NCBI RefSeq assembly: GCF_001624705.1
Contig: NZ_JSEO01000006.1
Location: 124,001-188,000 of the forward strand
DNA from: Marinomonas sp. SBI8L
GTDB lineage: Bacteria; Pseudomonadota; Gammaproteobacteria; Pseudomonadales; Marinomonadaceae
DNA: 64,000 nt
Reading direction: 5' to 3'
Shown: in pieces, positions 8,354 through 16,498 of the stretch
Layout of the letters: each line of letters starts with the position of its first letter
Numbering within the stretch: position 1 is the stretch's first letter
Made by a program: the position numbers and the translations under genes
The notes under the pieces: generated by a model
What the model saw: the letters and a program-made list of their open reading frames with translations, nothing else
Told to the model about the DNA's origin: nothing
Database searches by the model: none

Positions 8354-9157
8354 CTAATCATGGACATTTTGGTACTTATGAAAAAACATGTCATAAGTAC
8401 CATCTTGTTTCATCTCATTTAAAATGCTGTCAATTTTATGAACATAGCTAATATCAGTACGTTTTTTTGAAAATAGAATATAAGTAGGCCATGTCAGCAC
8501 AATGAGAGGACGAGATTGTTGCTCTTCTACAACAATATCTATCTCGCTATCTAAGCCGTTTTTCTGAATGTAATGCATTACAGGAAGGTAATCCCCAACA
8601 AACATATCCACTCTCTTATTCAAGAGTAAATCAATGCTTTGCTTCGTTGTTTCAGACTTAACGAGATAACTGAATTTGTCTCTATCTAAAGCTTTTCTAA
8701 AAACACCAGAGCCATATAAGTAACCTGTGCGAATTGCGATGGCTAATGACTTAACATTATCAAAATTGGCATTGACTTTAAGCTCATCGCCCTTACGCTT
8801 AAACAGCACGTATTTCTGAAGAATTAAAGGGCTTTCAACATAGTACCCCCAAACCTGCCTTGCTTCATTTTTACCCGCATTAAATAAGATATCGCTTGTA
8901 CCAAATTCAACCGAGTTCACCGCTCTGCGCCAAGGATAAAAACTAAACTCAACACTGTGGTCGCCACTTCGCTTGATCGCTTCTTTAATAATATCGACAG
9001 CGATACCTTTTGCTTGGCCATTTTCCACATATTCATAGGGCGGGTAATCAAGCGTTGAAGCCTGTAGCGGGTCTGCTTTTACGTTTAGAGAAAACGCAAA
9101 TAGAGCGCTAAAAACCAGCATATAAAAACTGTGTTTGTGATTTAATCGACAAGCCAC
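8354..9157 (-). CDS. Periplasmic amino-acid-type solute-binding protein (SBP_bac_3)
   Basis: This 267-residue protein starts with a signal peptide (hydrophobic FYMLVFSALFAFSLNV, cleavage probably after VKA). The mature part has the family-3 binding fold: TLDYPPYEYVENGQAKGIAVDI near the N-terminus, FSFYPWRRAVNSVEFG, then a DMFVGDYLPVMHY lobe and a QDGTYDMFFHKYQ end. No transporter permease or ATPase is adjacent, so it may be an orphan binding protein or a sensor-type periplasmic protein. Marine gammaproteobacteria carry many such solo proteins. The ligand cannot be read from the sequence. It is convergent with yqhD. Confidence 0.85.
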   Translation of the reverse strand: MACRLNHKHSFYMLVFSALFAFSLNVKADPLQASTLDYPPYEYVENGQAKGIAVDIIKEAIKRSGDHSVEFSFYPWRRAVNSVEFGTSDILFNAGKNEARQVWGYYVESPLILQKYVLFKRKGDELKVNANFDNVKSLAIAIRTGYLYGSGVFRKALDRDKFSYLVKSETTKQSIDLLLNKRVDMFVGDYLPVMHYIQKNGLDSEIDIVVEEQQSRPLIVLTWPTYILFSKKRTDISYVHKIDSILNEMKQDGTYDMFFHKYQNVHD

Positions 9158-9285
9158 ACATTCACCTTTTATTGTTTTTATAGGATTCGTTTTTTAGAAA
9201 TCTGAGGTTATCAAAGCACCCTATTACCTCAGTATTCCTGACAGTTTCACTGTTATAGACAAGACTGCTTTTTTAAATTCGGAAT

Positions 9286-10236
9286 TTAGTTTTTACTCAA
9301 TTTACTTGGTGGAAACCCCATCTCCCTCTTAAAAGCTCTTGAAAATGCAGCCTCTGAACTATAGCCCAACTCTTCTGCTAAATTGATCATAGGCTCACTT
9401 TTTTTCATAAGTCTTTGGTAAGCAAGCTTCATACGCCACTGAGTTAAATAGTTTTTGACTGTATTTCCTACCAATGAGGTGAAATGCGCCGAGAAGCCAG
9501 AACGTGACATACCACACTCTCTTGCCAGAGAATCTACTGTCCAATTTTTCTCGGGTTCATGATGGATTGCCCTTAAGGCTAAACCTAAATGCTTATCCTT
9601 AATCGCCCCTAACCAACCTTGATTCGCTTCTGGAGACTCTTCCAGCCAATGGCGAATCAGCTGTATCACTAAAATATCAGCAAGGTGGGTAATAATGGTT
9701 TCCCCACCTGGTTTTAAGTGGCGCGCTTCGTGGCTAATAAGGTGAAGACTTGATTTGATCCAATCGGCCTTTCCCTCTTCTAATTCCTGTAACAAAATCA
9801 TCTTAGGTAGAGACTCAACCAATTGCATACCTGTCATCTGATCGAAGCTAAGAACACCACAGGTTAACTCTGTTTTTTCACCATTTCCTAATATGTCTAG
9901 GGTTTCATAACGCTCGCTAACTCGCTTAACACCTGAATCAAAAAAAGGGGTCGCTTCAAGGTTTGGGTTACTGGATAAGGTATGCCCTAGTCCATGGGGA
10001 ATAAGAACAAGTGCGCCTTGTTGTAACGCTATAGGCACCTCATCTTTTACGCTTAACCAGCAGTTTCCTTTATTAATGATATGAAACATCATTTTTCCGG
10101 GCAATACAGGCATAGCGAGAGACCAATCCCCAGCAAGATGAGACCGACAATACAAGCTGCCATCTAGCCTGAGCTGATGTAGCACCTCACCAAGGGGATC
10201 ATTAGCTAAGGGGTAAGCAGGATTATCCAATGTCAT
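9286..10236 (-). CDS. AraC-family regulator with cupin-type sensor domain
   Basis: This 316-residue regulator has an N-terminal cupin-like AraC-binding domain (KMMFHIINKGNCWLSV, then QGALVLIPHGLGHTL, the usual 'cupin_6' look) and a C-terminal DNA-binding domain with WTVDSLARECGMSRSGFSAHF and AEELGYSSEAAFSRAFKREM. It is divergently transcribed from the NmrA-like/DUF1772 pair starting at 10488 and so is the likely regulator of that operon. AAGGTAATTAAAATG precedes the start. The effector is unknown. Confidence 0.88.
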   Translation of the reverse strand: MTLDNPAYPLANDPLGEVLHQLRLDGSLYCRSHLAGDWSLAMPVLPGKMMFHIINKGNCWLSVKDEVPIALQQGALVLIPHGLGHTLSSNPNLEATPFFDSGVKRVSERYETLDILGNGEKTELTCGVLSFDQMTGMQLVESLPKMILLQELEEGKADWIKSSLHLISHEARHLKPGGETIITHLADILVIQLIRHWLEESPEANQGWLGAIKDKHLGLALRAIHHEPEKNWTVDSLARECGMSRSGFSAHFTSLVGNTVKNYLTQWRMKLAYQRLMKKSEPMINLAEELGYSSEAAFSRAFKREMGFPPSKLSKN

Positions 10237-10487
10237 TTTAATTACCTTTTTATTTAGGAAGCCCGATACAAAGATTCAACTCAAAGCTCGACTCAAAACC
10301 TGTTTAGATAATTCATTTAGCGTTTTTGAAATGCGACTTTTCTTAGTTTAGACGAATTATCAAATTTCTTAGACACTAAAGCATTAACCATCTATCAAAA
10401 AACGAGAATACTAAGCGCTTAAGAAAGGTGCAATCCTAGGCTGCTTTTCTAAAGACTCCCCCAAGTTAATTTTAGAGGTTGATGGCA

Positions 10488-11333
10488 ATGACAAATCGTA
10501 CATTAATAATTGGTAAACAAGGTAAAACAGGCCGCCGTGTTGAAGAACGCTTAATCGCAGCAGGCCATGAAACTCGTGCCGTATCACGTAGCACGAATCC
10601 ATCTTTTGACTGGCTAAAGCCTGAAACTTGGTTAGATGCAATACAAGGTTGCACTAGAGCTTATGTCTGTTTCCAACCAGACCTTGCCGTACCTGGTGCA
10701 CAAGAAGCCATTACAGAGTTTGTTCGTCAGGCAAAAATTGCAGGTATTCATCACATAGTACTTTTATCTGGTCGTGGTGAAGATGGCGCTCAAAAAGCAG
10801 AAAAAATCTTGATTGATAGTGGTCTTTATTGGAATGTGGTTCGTGCTAGCTGGTTCTCACAAAACTTCAGCGAAGGCTTTTTAATAGATGGCGTTTTATC
10901 AGGACAAATCGCACTTCCTTCTGGCGATATTCCAGAGCCTTTTATCGATGTGGATGATATTGCTGATGTGGCTTTTGCTTGTTTGACTGAGAAACGCTTA
11001 ATTAACCAAGTGTTTGAAGTGACAGGCCCTGAAGCAATCACCTTGAATGATTGCGCAAGAATTATCGCCAAGGTCACTCAAAGAGACATTCTATTTGTTT
11101 CTATCACGGCCGAGCAGTTCCTTTCTGCACTTGGCGAGCAAGGCCTACCGAGCGATGTCCTTTGGCTAATGAATGAATTATTCACTGTGGTAATGGACGG
11201 TAGAAATAGTGAGCCTCAAGATGGTGTTCAGAAAGCCCTTGGCCGACCTGCGACTTCATTCTTCGATTACGCCACCAAAGCCTTTGAATCAGGTGTTTGG
11301 TCTCTACCCACTCCTGAAGTAGAAAACGGTTAA
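10488..11333 (+). CDS. NmrA-like NAD(P)-binding protein (atypical SDR)
   Basis: This protein of about 281 residues opens with a Rossmann strand-loop, LIIGKQGKTGRRVEERL, the NmrA/atypical-SDR pattern that binds NAD(P) but often lacks the SDR catalytic Tyr-x3-Lys. Later VLLSGRGEDGAQKAE, VVRASWFSQNF and EPFIDVDDIADVA are typical of this family. AGAGG at 10474-10478 gives good spacing to the ATG at 10488; an earlier TTG (10479) and ATG (10482) in the same frame are too close. The stop TAA overlaps the ATG of the DUF1772 gene by one base, so the two are translationally coupled. It may be an NAD(P)H-dependent oxidoreductase or a redox-sensing protein. Confidence 0.85.
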   Translation: MTNRTLIIGKQGKTGRRVEERLIAAGHETRAVSRSTNPSFDWLKPETWLDAIQGCTRAYVCFQPDLAVPGAQEAITEFVRQAKIAGIHHIVLLSGRGEDGAQKAEKILIDSGLYWNVVRASWFSQNFSEGFLIDGVLSGQIALPSGDIPEPFIDVDDIADVAFACLTEKRLINQVFEVTGPEAITLNDCARIIAKVTQRDILFVSITAEQFLSALGEQGLPSDVLWLMNELFTVVMDGRNSEPQDGVQKALGRPATSFFDYATKAFESGVWSLPTPEVENG

Positions 11334-11800
11334 TGCCTGTTTTACACAGCGAATTTTTCATAGGGATAGCTGCCATCAGCACAGGCATGATGGCAGGCAT
11401 TTACTTCGCTTTCTCCGTTTTCATTATGGATTCATTTAAAGCATTACCTAGCCCAACAGCCGTTGCTAGTATGCAAAGCATTAATAAAGTCATTCTTACT
11501 TCTGGCTTTATGCCCTTGTTCTTCGGCTCTAGCATATTGGCTCTAACGTTAATATTCATAGTGGACAACCCACTAGAAGCGCCTTGGGTAAAGGGGGCTG
11601 GGGCTATCTATGTCGTTGGCATGTTCCTATGCACCTTGTTTTTTAACGTGCCTTTGAACAATCGTCTTGAAAATGCCAAAGATGAAAATGAAGCTAGGCA
11701 GATTTGGCTTATGTACAGGGTAGAATGGACGCGTTGGAATCACCTAAGAAGTTTCAGCTCTTTTTTAGCCTGCATAGGCTATATTGTGGCACTTGTTTAA
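11333..11800 (+). CDS. DUF1772-type small membrane protein
   Basis: This 155-residue integral membrane protein has four predicted hydrophobic segments (residues about 10-30, 52-72, 82-102 and 135-153). The pattern TGMMAGIYFAFSVFIMDSF with a later FNVPLNNRLE is characteristic of DUF1772 (anthrone-oxygenase-like) proteins. It is coupled to the preceding NmrA-like gene by a TAATG overlap. Members often sit next to NmrA/SDR genes and AraC or LysR regulators; their reaction is mostly unproven in bacteria. A strong terminator follows. Confidence 0.85.
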   Translation: MPVLHSEFFIGIAAISTGMMAGIYFAFSVFIMDSFKALPSPTAVASMQSINKVILTSGFMPLFFGSSILALTLIFIVDNPLEAPWVKGAGAIYVVGMFLCTLFFNVPLNNRLENAKDENEARQIWLMYRVEWTRWNHLRSFSSFLACIGYIVALV

Positions 11801-11811
11801 GTGGGCCTCTC

Positions 11812-11843
11812 AAACGGGTTTATAGCAAATTAAACCCGTTTTT
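11812..11843. terminator. Rho-independent terminator, probably bidirectional
   Basis: AAACGGGTTT pairs perfectly with AAACCCGTTT across a 10-base loop and is followed by T residues on the plus strand. It lies between the convergent DUF1772 and SDR genes. Confidence 0.85.
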
Positions 11844-11913
11844 GATTAGCCGCTTTTTTGCTACCTAATTATCTTACTCTCCTATACCTTTGCACTCTTA
11901 ATCTAAGCAGCCT

Positions 11914-12834
11914 CTAATTTAAAAAGCGTTGAATCGCTTTACTGGCATTATCTTGAATTTTTTTATCATTCAGGTCTTTAAATAAGGGACCTTGCTCGCC
12001 AATTGGGCCTGTTAGCCCTTTTTTACTGGCATAGAAAACACCTGTTTGATACACCTCATTTTGCACAGCTTCGACAAAACGTTTTGCCCCAACTTCCACT
12101 TTATGCACCTTGCCTAGTAAAAGCATTAATCTCATCATGCCTTTCATCACATACTGTTTTACAGGTGACAAGGTATTAAAACCTTCTGTACCAGTCGTGC
12201 CGCCAGGGCTCATGGTAACAAAACGAATTTCAGGATAATCCCTTGCGATTGATGACATCCACAAGGCACCCATATATTTAATTGGGCCATAAGGAACAGT
12301 GGCATCTTTAACAGGGCCAAAGAAAGATCCATTACAGATAGAGACAAACTCTTCGATTGAGGAATGTTTCAACTCAGGACGTTTCATACCCATTTCTTTT
12401 ACGCAACGAGCGGCTTCAGAGCCTGCATATAACGCCATTTTCGTTAGCTTATTCGCTTTTAATAAGGCATTTGTTAACGCTACATGGCCAAGCAAGTTAA
12501 CAGCAAATATTTGCGTCACACCCTCTTTTGTTTTTTGATTAAATTTATCGCCACCCGTTCCTCCTGCGTTCATTACTAGCGCTTCAACAGGTTCAGGCAA
12601 AGACTCTACGGCTTGCTTAACTGAGTCCAAATCAGAAACATCGATTTGCAAAATTTCAAAGATATTACGCCCTGTCGCTTGCTCTAACTCGCGTTTAGCG
12701 TCACTCGCCTTATATAGATTACGACAGCCTAGATAAATCTTCTCAACACCTTCTTGTAACGCGAATTGTCTTGCGCTCTCTTTACCAAGCCCTGCGTTTG
12801 CTCCTGTAATTAAAATGCTTTTCATCATGTTCAC
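11914..12834 (-). CDS. Short-chain dehydrogenase/reductase
   Basis: This 306-residue protein has the classical SDR cofactor motif ITGANAGLGKESARQF at residues 7-22, the Asn-Ala-Gly structural motif (LVMNAGGTGG) and a PYGPIKYMGALW segment that supplies the catalytic Tyr-x3-Lys. It is somewhat longer than the 250-residue norm, like protochlorophyllide-reductase-type SDRs. The substrate is unknown. It is transcribed divergently from the interrupted DUF4345 gene, with a 275-bp region between them that carries two inverted repeats and so looks regulated. Confidence 0.87.
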   Translation of the reverse strand: MNMMKSILITGANAGLGKESARQFALQEGVEKIYLGCRNLYKASDAKRELEQATGRNIFEILQIDVSDLDSVKQAVESLPEPVEALVMNAGGTGGDKFNQKTKEGVTQIFAVNLLGHVALTNALLKANKLTKMALYAGSEAARCVKEMGMKRPELKHSSIEEFVSICNGSFFGPVKDATVPYGPIKYMGALWMSSIARDYPEIRFVTMSPGGTTGTEGFNTLSPVKQYVMKGMMRLMLLLGKVHKVEVGAKRFVEAVQNEVYQTGVFYASKKGLTGPIGEQGPLFKDLNDKKIQDNASKAIQRFLN

Positions 12835-12926
12835 CTATTATTTTGAATTTTTTAAAGTTGCCAGCTTAGATAACGCTCTAGCTTGGCGTGTTTGTATGGA
12901 TCAAATATAAAGGGGTGAGAAAATGA

Positions 12927-13050
12927 TTTTTTGATATTTCTTGCTAATGTGTTTTCTCAAACACATAGGTGCAAATCATTGTGATGAATAAAATCTAACT
13001 TTAAGAGTCGATCATTAAACAAAGACAAGTCAGCAAGAAATATCAAAAAA
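12927..13050. repeat. Perfect 19-bp inverted repeat pair in a divergent promoter region
   Basis: TTTTTTGATATTTCTTGCT at 12927-12945 is the exact reverse complement of the 19 bases at 13032-13050. The arms are 86 bp apart and lie between the divergent SDR gene (start 12834) and the DUF4345-like gene (start 13110). A separate dyad lies between the arms. The arms could be two binding sites for one regulator or the stem of a long cruciform. Confidence 0.7.
12947..12966. promoter_or_regulatory. Operator-like dyad ATGTGTTT-TCTC-AAACACAT
   Basis: This is a perfect 8-bp-arm inverted repeat with a 4-base centre, immediately beside the left arm of the 19-bp inverted repeat. Its size and symmetry fit a homodimeric repressor site. 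No cognate regulator is adjacent except the AraC protein at 9286, so the binder is unknown. Confidence 0.45.
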
Positions 13051-13109
13051 TTAACATGGGCACTCTTTAAGATAGCGATAAATCAATTACTAACGAAAAG
13101 GAACCACCC

Positions 13110-13806
13110 ATGACACGTTTTAATACCGCCGAGAGAAGAGTCTTCCAATTAAAAGGGAGCCTATGATTAAGTCACCTCTTCTCAGTCTTATCAGAAAAAG
13201 TATCAAGCAAGGCGTCACTTTGATCTAATGTAGGTACCTTACGAAAAGGGACAACGCAGGGTGTTACTTTTTCTGAAAGACCCGAAGGGCGTGATCTAAA
13301 AGCCCTATATTTACGTTAAGGGCCTTATTAATAGAATGACTATTAAGTTGCGACCCTCGCCATAAATCTAGGCACTTTTATCAACACGCTGAGGCGGGAG
13401 GACTTATTCATAGGCTCCCTTTGCCATACTGGCTTTTATCTGTTTTGTTCCCGGCGGCATAAGCGCCTTTGGTGGCCTAAATGCCAGCGCGGGAGTCTCT
13501 GGTATGGAGATGATCTTTGACCAAGACAGTCTATTAAGAGGCTTTGCTGATAATCAATATCGTTTTGGTTATGGTGTTTTCTTTACCCAAGGCTTGGTAT
13601 TGGCTTTCTTTCTAACCAACATTGAAAAACATACTAACTTATTCCGCTTTGCTCTACTGGCTTTATTTATTGGTGGTATTGCAAGGGTCACTAACATCAT
13701 GGAGTTTGGTATCGTCAGTGACAAAATCGTACCGCCAACCATTATTGAGTTTGCCTTGGTGCCATTATTAATCCTATGGCATTTGAGAGTGGCTAGAAAA
13801 GCCTAG
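13110..13806 (+). pseudogene. DUF4345-like membrane protein gene interrupted by repeat copy 2
   Basis: ATG 13110 (AAAAGGA 8 bases upstream) encodes MTRFNTAERRVFQLK, then the 263-bp element intervenes with stop codons. After it, from 13420, the same protein resumes with FAILAFICFVPGGISAFGG and continues to RVARKA at 13806. Deleting 13155-13419 joins the two parts in frame (QLK-FAIL), which strongly supports one original gene of about 144 residues. The second part has at least three membrane segments and the RVTNIMEFG look of DUF4345 proteins. An internal ATG at 13504 could give a 100-residue product, but it would lack the first membrane segment. Probably inactive. Confidence 0.8.
13155..13419 (+). 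repeat. Dispersed inverted-repeat element, copy 2 (full length)
   Basis: The 263-bp core (13156-13418) has termini GGAGCCTATGATTAAGTC and, at the right end, the reverse complement of GGAGCCTATGAATAAGTC. It is closely similar along its whole length to the copies at 25570 and 48590. Compared with those, the bases AACCTGCG of the tip are changed to AGCCTATG, and the matching complementary change is present at the other end. It splits the DUF4345 gene after codon 15. No long target duplication is visible. It encodes no protein. Confidence 0.88.
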
Positions 13807-13826
13807 AGACTCCGTCATTAAGCAAT

Positions 13827-13860
13827 AAAGAGTCGATCGTCACATCTGGATCGGCTCTTT
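13827..13860 (+). terminator. Hairpin terminator after DUF4345 remnant
   Basis: AAAGAGTCGATC pairs with GATCGGCTCTTT (one G-T pair) across a 10-base loop and ends in a short T run. Confidence 0.7.
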
Positions 13861-14107
13861 CCAAACTCACCAAAGTATCCCGTCTTCACTTATTTCCTGC
13901 ACTCCTTACCTGTGTTCCCACTCTTCTAATACACCTTTTATGAAAATTCAGCCTTCTTGCAAGAAAAAATAAGCCATATAAAACAATCATTAAGAAATTT
14001 GATATATTTTATTTAACCAAAATGCGATACAGATAAACCGCAATATGGTTTAATAAATGAGTTTACAGCAAGTATCTTTCAACATTTTTAACTATGGGAA
14101 AACAATA

Positions 14108-15136
14108 ATGAAAAACCATATTAAAATTTCAGCGATTACTCTCTCATCGGTTACTAGCGTATTTTGGCTAAATTCAAGTTATGCCACAGAACTCAAGGTC
14201 AATTGTTTTTGGCCAGCGCAACATATAGTTTGCCAAGAAGTATTACCCACTTGGCTAAAGCAGGTCGAGAAAGCGTCCCAAGGAAGGGTAAAAGGTAAGG
14301 TCTTAGCAAACTCAGCTGCCAGCCCAGAGGAGCAAGTTCAAGCGGTTGAAGCAGGTATCATAGATGTCGCCGTGCAATTTAATGGCTTTATACCTGAGCA
14401 AACGACAGGTGCACTCGTTGCTATGACGCCTTTTGTTGCATCCAATGATGCCAGAGCCATGTCATCTGCTTTATGGCAAACAAACCGAAAGTTTTTTCCA
14501 GACGAGTTAAACCAAATTCACCTTTTATCTCAGTGGGTAATTTCACCGGCTGAGCTATTTAGTCAAACTGAAGTGCCAATAAACTCAATGTCAGAACTGA
14601 GGTCTCGCACCCTTTGGTCTTTACCCGGTGTACTAGAAACCCTAATGAACCAAGTCGGCGCTAAAGTCATTGCTATTCCACCCGTAAGAGCGAGTGAAGT
14701 AATCAGCACTGGCGTGGTTAACGGACATATTGGCTTAGACCCTGGCGATGTCAGTGCGTTTAATCTCTTTCCTTATACAAAATCTATGACGCGCTTTAAA
14801 CACAATGTGTATGCAAGTGGCTTCTCTTTAGTGATGAATAAAACCGTTTGGCAAGGGTTATCTCCTGAAGATAAAACGGCACTCTCTTCAGTAAGCGGTG
14901 AAAGCTTTGCTCAATTAGCCTCTGGTTACTGGCAAGACACGACGCAAGCAGCTTTTAATAAGTTTGAATCAAAAGGAGTGACTATTATCGATGCCGACCC
15001 AAGCTTTGAAGCTGCCTTGAAACAAGCATCTTTACCTATGACACAAGCGTGGATTGAGAAAGCAAACAGCAAGGGAATCGATGGACAAGCTGCTTATGAT
15101 TTTTATACTCAGCAAATACTTAACCTATCTCAATAA
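14108..15136 (+). CDS. TRAP transporter periplasmic solute-binding protein (DctP type)
   Basis: This protein of about 342 residues has a signal peptide (KISAITLSSVTSVFWLNSSYA) and then the DctP fold: LPTWLKQVEKASQGRVKGKV, AVEAGIIDVAVQFNGF, SMSELRSRTLWSLPG, and NGHIGLDPGDVSAF near the ligand site. I chose ATG 14108 because the upstream extension in frame (from 14057) precedes the signal peptide and looks non-coding. TRAP binding proteins deliver organic acids to DctQ/DctM membrane partners. No DctQ or DctM gene is present in the window. It probably belongs with the IclR-regulated catabolic locus just downstream. Confidence 0.87.
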   Translation: MKNHIKISAITLSSVTSVFWLNSSYATELKVNCFWPAQHIVCQEVLPTWLKQVEKASQGRVKGKVLANSAASPEEQVQAVEAGIIDVAVQFNGFIPEQTTGALVAMTPFVASNDARAMSSALWQTNRKFFPDELNQIHLLSQWVISPAELFSQTEVPINSMSELRSRTLWSLPGVLETLMNQVGAKVIAIPPVRASEVISTGVVNGHIGLDPGDVSAFNLFPYTKSMTRFKHNVYASGFSLVMNKTVWQGLSPEDKTALSSVSGESFAQLASGYWQDTTQAAFNKFESKGVTIIDADPSFEAALKQASLPMTQAWIEKANSKGIDGQAAYDFYTQQILNLSQ

Positions 15137-15194
15137 GCAAAAACTTAAGATGATAAATTTATGTCCATTTGATTAAAAAGGTAAAATGTTGGCT

Positions 15195-15223
15195 TTGGGC
15201 CCTGCCGTTTAGACTAGGCCCAA
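15195..15223 (+). terminator. Hairpin after TRAP binding-protein gene
   Basis: TTGGGCC and GGCCCAA form a perfect 7-bp stem around a 15-base loop, about 60 bp after the stop codon. The trailing T run is weak, so it may be a poor terminator or an mRNA 3' end. Confidence 0.45.
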
Positions 15224-15317
15224 CTCAATTTAGATTTGTATCGATTAAGCCAAGATGAAAGCTAATTAAAGCGAAACTTGATTGAGATTTAGTTCTGCCT
15301 GATAAATACTCTCTATG

Positions 15318-15336
15318 TTATGATGCAAAATCATAA
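15318..15336. promoter_or_regulatory. Perfect dyad upstream of iclR-type gene, candidate auto-operator
   Basis: TTATGATGCAAAATCATAA has perfect 7-bp arms and a 5-base centre, and lies 35-53 bp before the IclR start codon. Position and symmetry fit an autoregulatory site for the IclR dimer. Confidence 0.5.
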
Positions 15337-15370
15337 AATGATTAAAAATTAATAAGATAAAAGAAAAATT

Positions 15371-16138
15371 ATGGAAAAAGAAAGCAGCTCTCGCCAAGGC
15401 GTTCAAGTAATTGCACGAGCAGCAGCCATTTTACGTGTGCTAGAAAATCAGCCTGATGGCCTTAGTTTAGGCGCCATTGCAAAAGCGCTCGGTTTAGCAC
15501 GTTCAACGGTGCAGCGTATCGTCTATGCATTAGATGAAGAACGCTTTGTCATTGCTGCCTCGCCCACAGGAAGAGTGAGATTAGGTCCAGGCTTAGTATC
15601 GCTTGGATCAGCGGCTAAAGCGGATATTGATAGGGTCATCTTGCCCTACATGAAACAGCTTTCGGATGAGATTGAAGAAACTGTTGACCTATCCGTCCAT
15701 GATGGCTCATCCATGATTTTCATCGATCAAATTATCACTGAAAAGCAAAGACTAATGGCCGTTTCGGCTGTCGGTCAGCCCTTCCCTATCCATAGCTGTG
15801 CCAATGGTAAAGCCGTTCTAGCGGCCATGAATGATGATGAGATTAATAAATTACTTATCTATCCTCTTGAACGTTCTACCAACAAAACCTTGATTGAAGA
15901 AAATGAACTTCAAGAAGACATTAAAAAGATTCGTAAAACTGGCGTTGCCTTTGATTTAGAAGAACATCATCAAGGCTTATGCGCTGTGGGAGCTTGTATT
16001 TCTGGTCCATACGGGCAAAACCTTGCTTTATCTATTCCTGTGCCATCTGTTCGTTTTTACGGAAATGAAGACAAGTTAGCTAAAACTTTATTAAAGTACT
16101 GCGATATTATAGAAGTGGCGTTAGGCAAGGTTTCTTAA
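15371..16138 (+). CDS. IclR-family transcriptional regulator
   Basis: This 255-residue protein has an N-terminal winged helix (AAAILRVLENQPDGLSLGAI and LARSTVQRIVYAL, residues about 15-60) and a C-terminal IclR effector domain (LSVHDGSSMIFIDQI, VGQPFPIHSCANGKAVLAA, FDLEEHHQGLCAVGACI). The central HSCANGKA is the family's usual small-acid-binding loop. It lies between the TRAP binding protein and the convergent catabolic operon and is their likely regulator, with an aromatic or organic acid as effector. A perfect dyad precedes it. Confidence 0.93.
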   Translation: MEKESSSRQGVQVIARAAAILRVLENQPDGLSLGAIAKALGLARSTVQRIVYALDEERFVIAASPTGRVRLGPGLVSLGSAAKADIDRVILPYMKQLSDEIEETVDLSVHDGSSMIFIDQIITEKQRLMAVSAVGQPFPIHSCANGKAVLAAMNDDEINKLLIYPLERSTNKTLIEENELQEDIKKIRKTGVAFDLEEHHQGLCAVGACISGPYGQNLALSIPVPSVRFYGNEDKLAKTLLKYCDIIEVALGKVS

Positions 16139-16170
16139 TTTTTCTTACTTATTGCTTTATTCCTACATAT

Positions 16171-16208
16171 AAAAATGCCTTTCTTATCTCTAAGAAAGGC
16201 ATTTTTTA
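16171..16208. terminator. Strong bidirectional terminator between iclR and symporter operon
   Basis: AAAAATGCCTTTCTTA and TAAGAAAGGCATTTTT form a 16-bp perfect stem with a four-base loop, with A and T runs on both sides. It ends both the IclR transcript (plus) and the catabolic operon (minus). Confidence 0.92.
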
Positions 16209-16226
16209 TTCCTTGCTTGCACCTAA

Positions 16227-16373
16227 TTACTCTTTGTTAGACATCTCTTTAAGCTCGTCATTCGACTCTCCTTTAGAAAGGGTTTTCGAGTAATAAAGGG
16301 AGACTAGGTAAAAAACAACACCAAAAGCAATCACGCCTAACATCCATAGCTCAGTACCTGCATCAAGACTCAT
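16227..16373 (-). CDS. Small single-TM protein B downstream of the symporter (48 aa)
   Basis: An unlisted frame encodes 48 residues: MSLDAGTELWMLGVIAFGVV, then a FYLVSLYYSK continuation and a charged C-terminal tail. One membrane helix spans residues about 9-28. AGGAG sits directly before the ATG, overlapping the end of the 34-residue frame upstream, so the two are clearly translated in series. Position and type match the small accessory subunits found beside sodium symporters (for example MetS beside MetP). The role in stabilising or regulating the symporter is inferred. Confidence 0.75.
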   Translation of the reverse strand: MSLDAGTELWMLGVIAFGVVFYLVSLYYSKTLSKGESNDELKEMSNKE

Positions 16374-16375
16374 GA

Positions 16376-16480
16376 TTAAGCTCCTAGTTTCTCAATAATT
16401 TTAGACACTAAAATCGACGCCAAGACGATGCCCATAATAGTAACAAACGAAATAAGTAGTAGTTCTGTCGCAAAATTCAT
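16376..16480 (-). CDS. Small single-TM protein A downstream of the symporter (34 aa)
   Basis: A 34-residue frame, beginning MNFATELLLISFVTIMGIVL and ending IIEKLGA, is one membrane helix with a short charged end. GGAG lies about 9 bases upstream in the 18-bp gap after the symporter stop. Its stop is followed two bases later by the start of small protein B. A spacing this tight, with two ribosome-binding sites, argues for real genes. It is likely a symporter accessory peptide by position; no homologue could be checked. Confidence 0.75.
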   Translation of the reverse strand: MNFATELLLISFVTIMGIVLASILVSKIIEKLGA

Positions 16481-16498
16481 TACTTTTCTCCTATCCAA

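Noticed and set aside
13504-13806. A separate 100-residue membrane protein
   Set aside because: The same frame runs back to the repeat boundary and joins the first 15 codons when the element is removed, so it is the rest of a broken gene.
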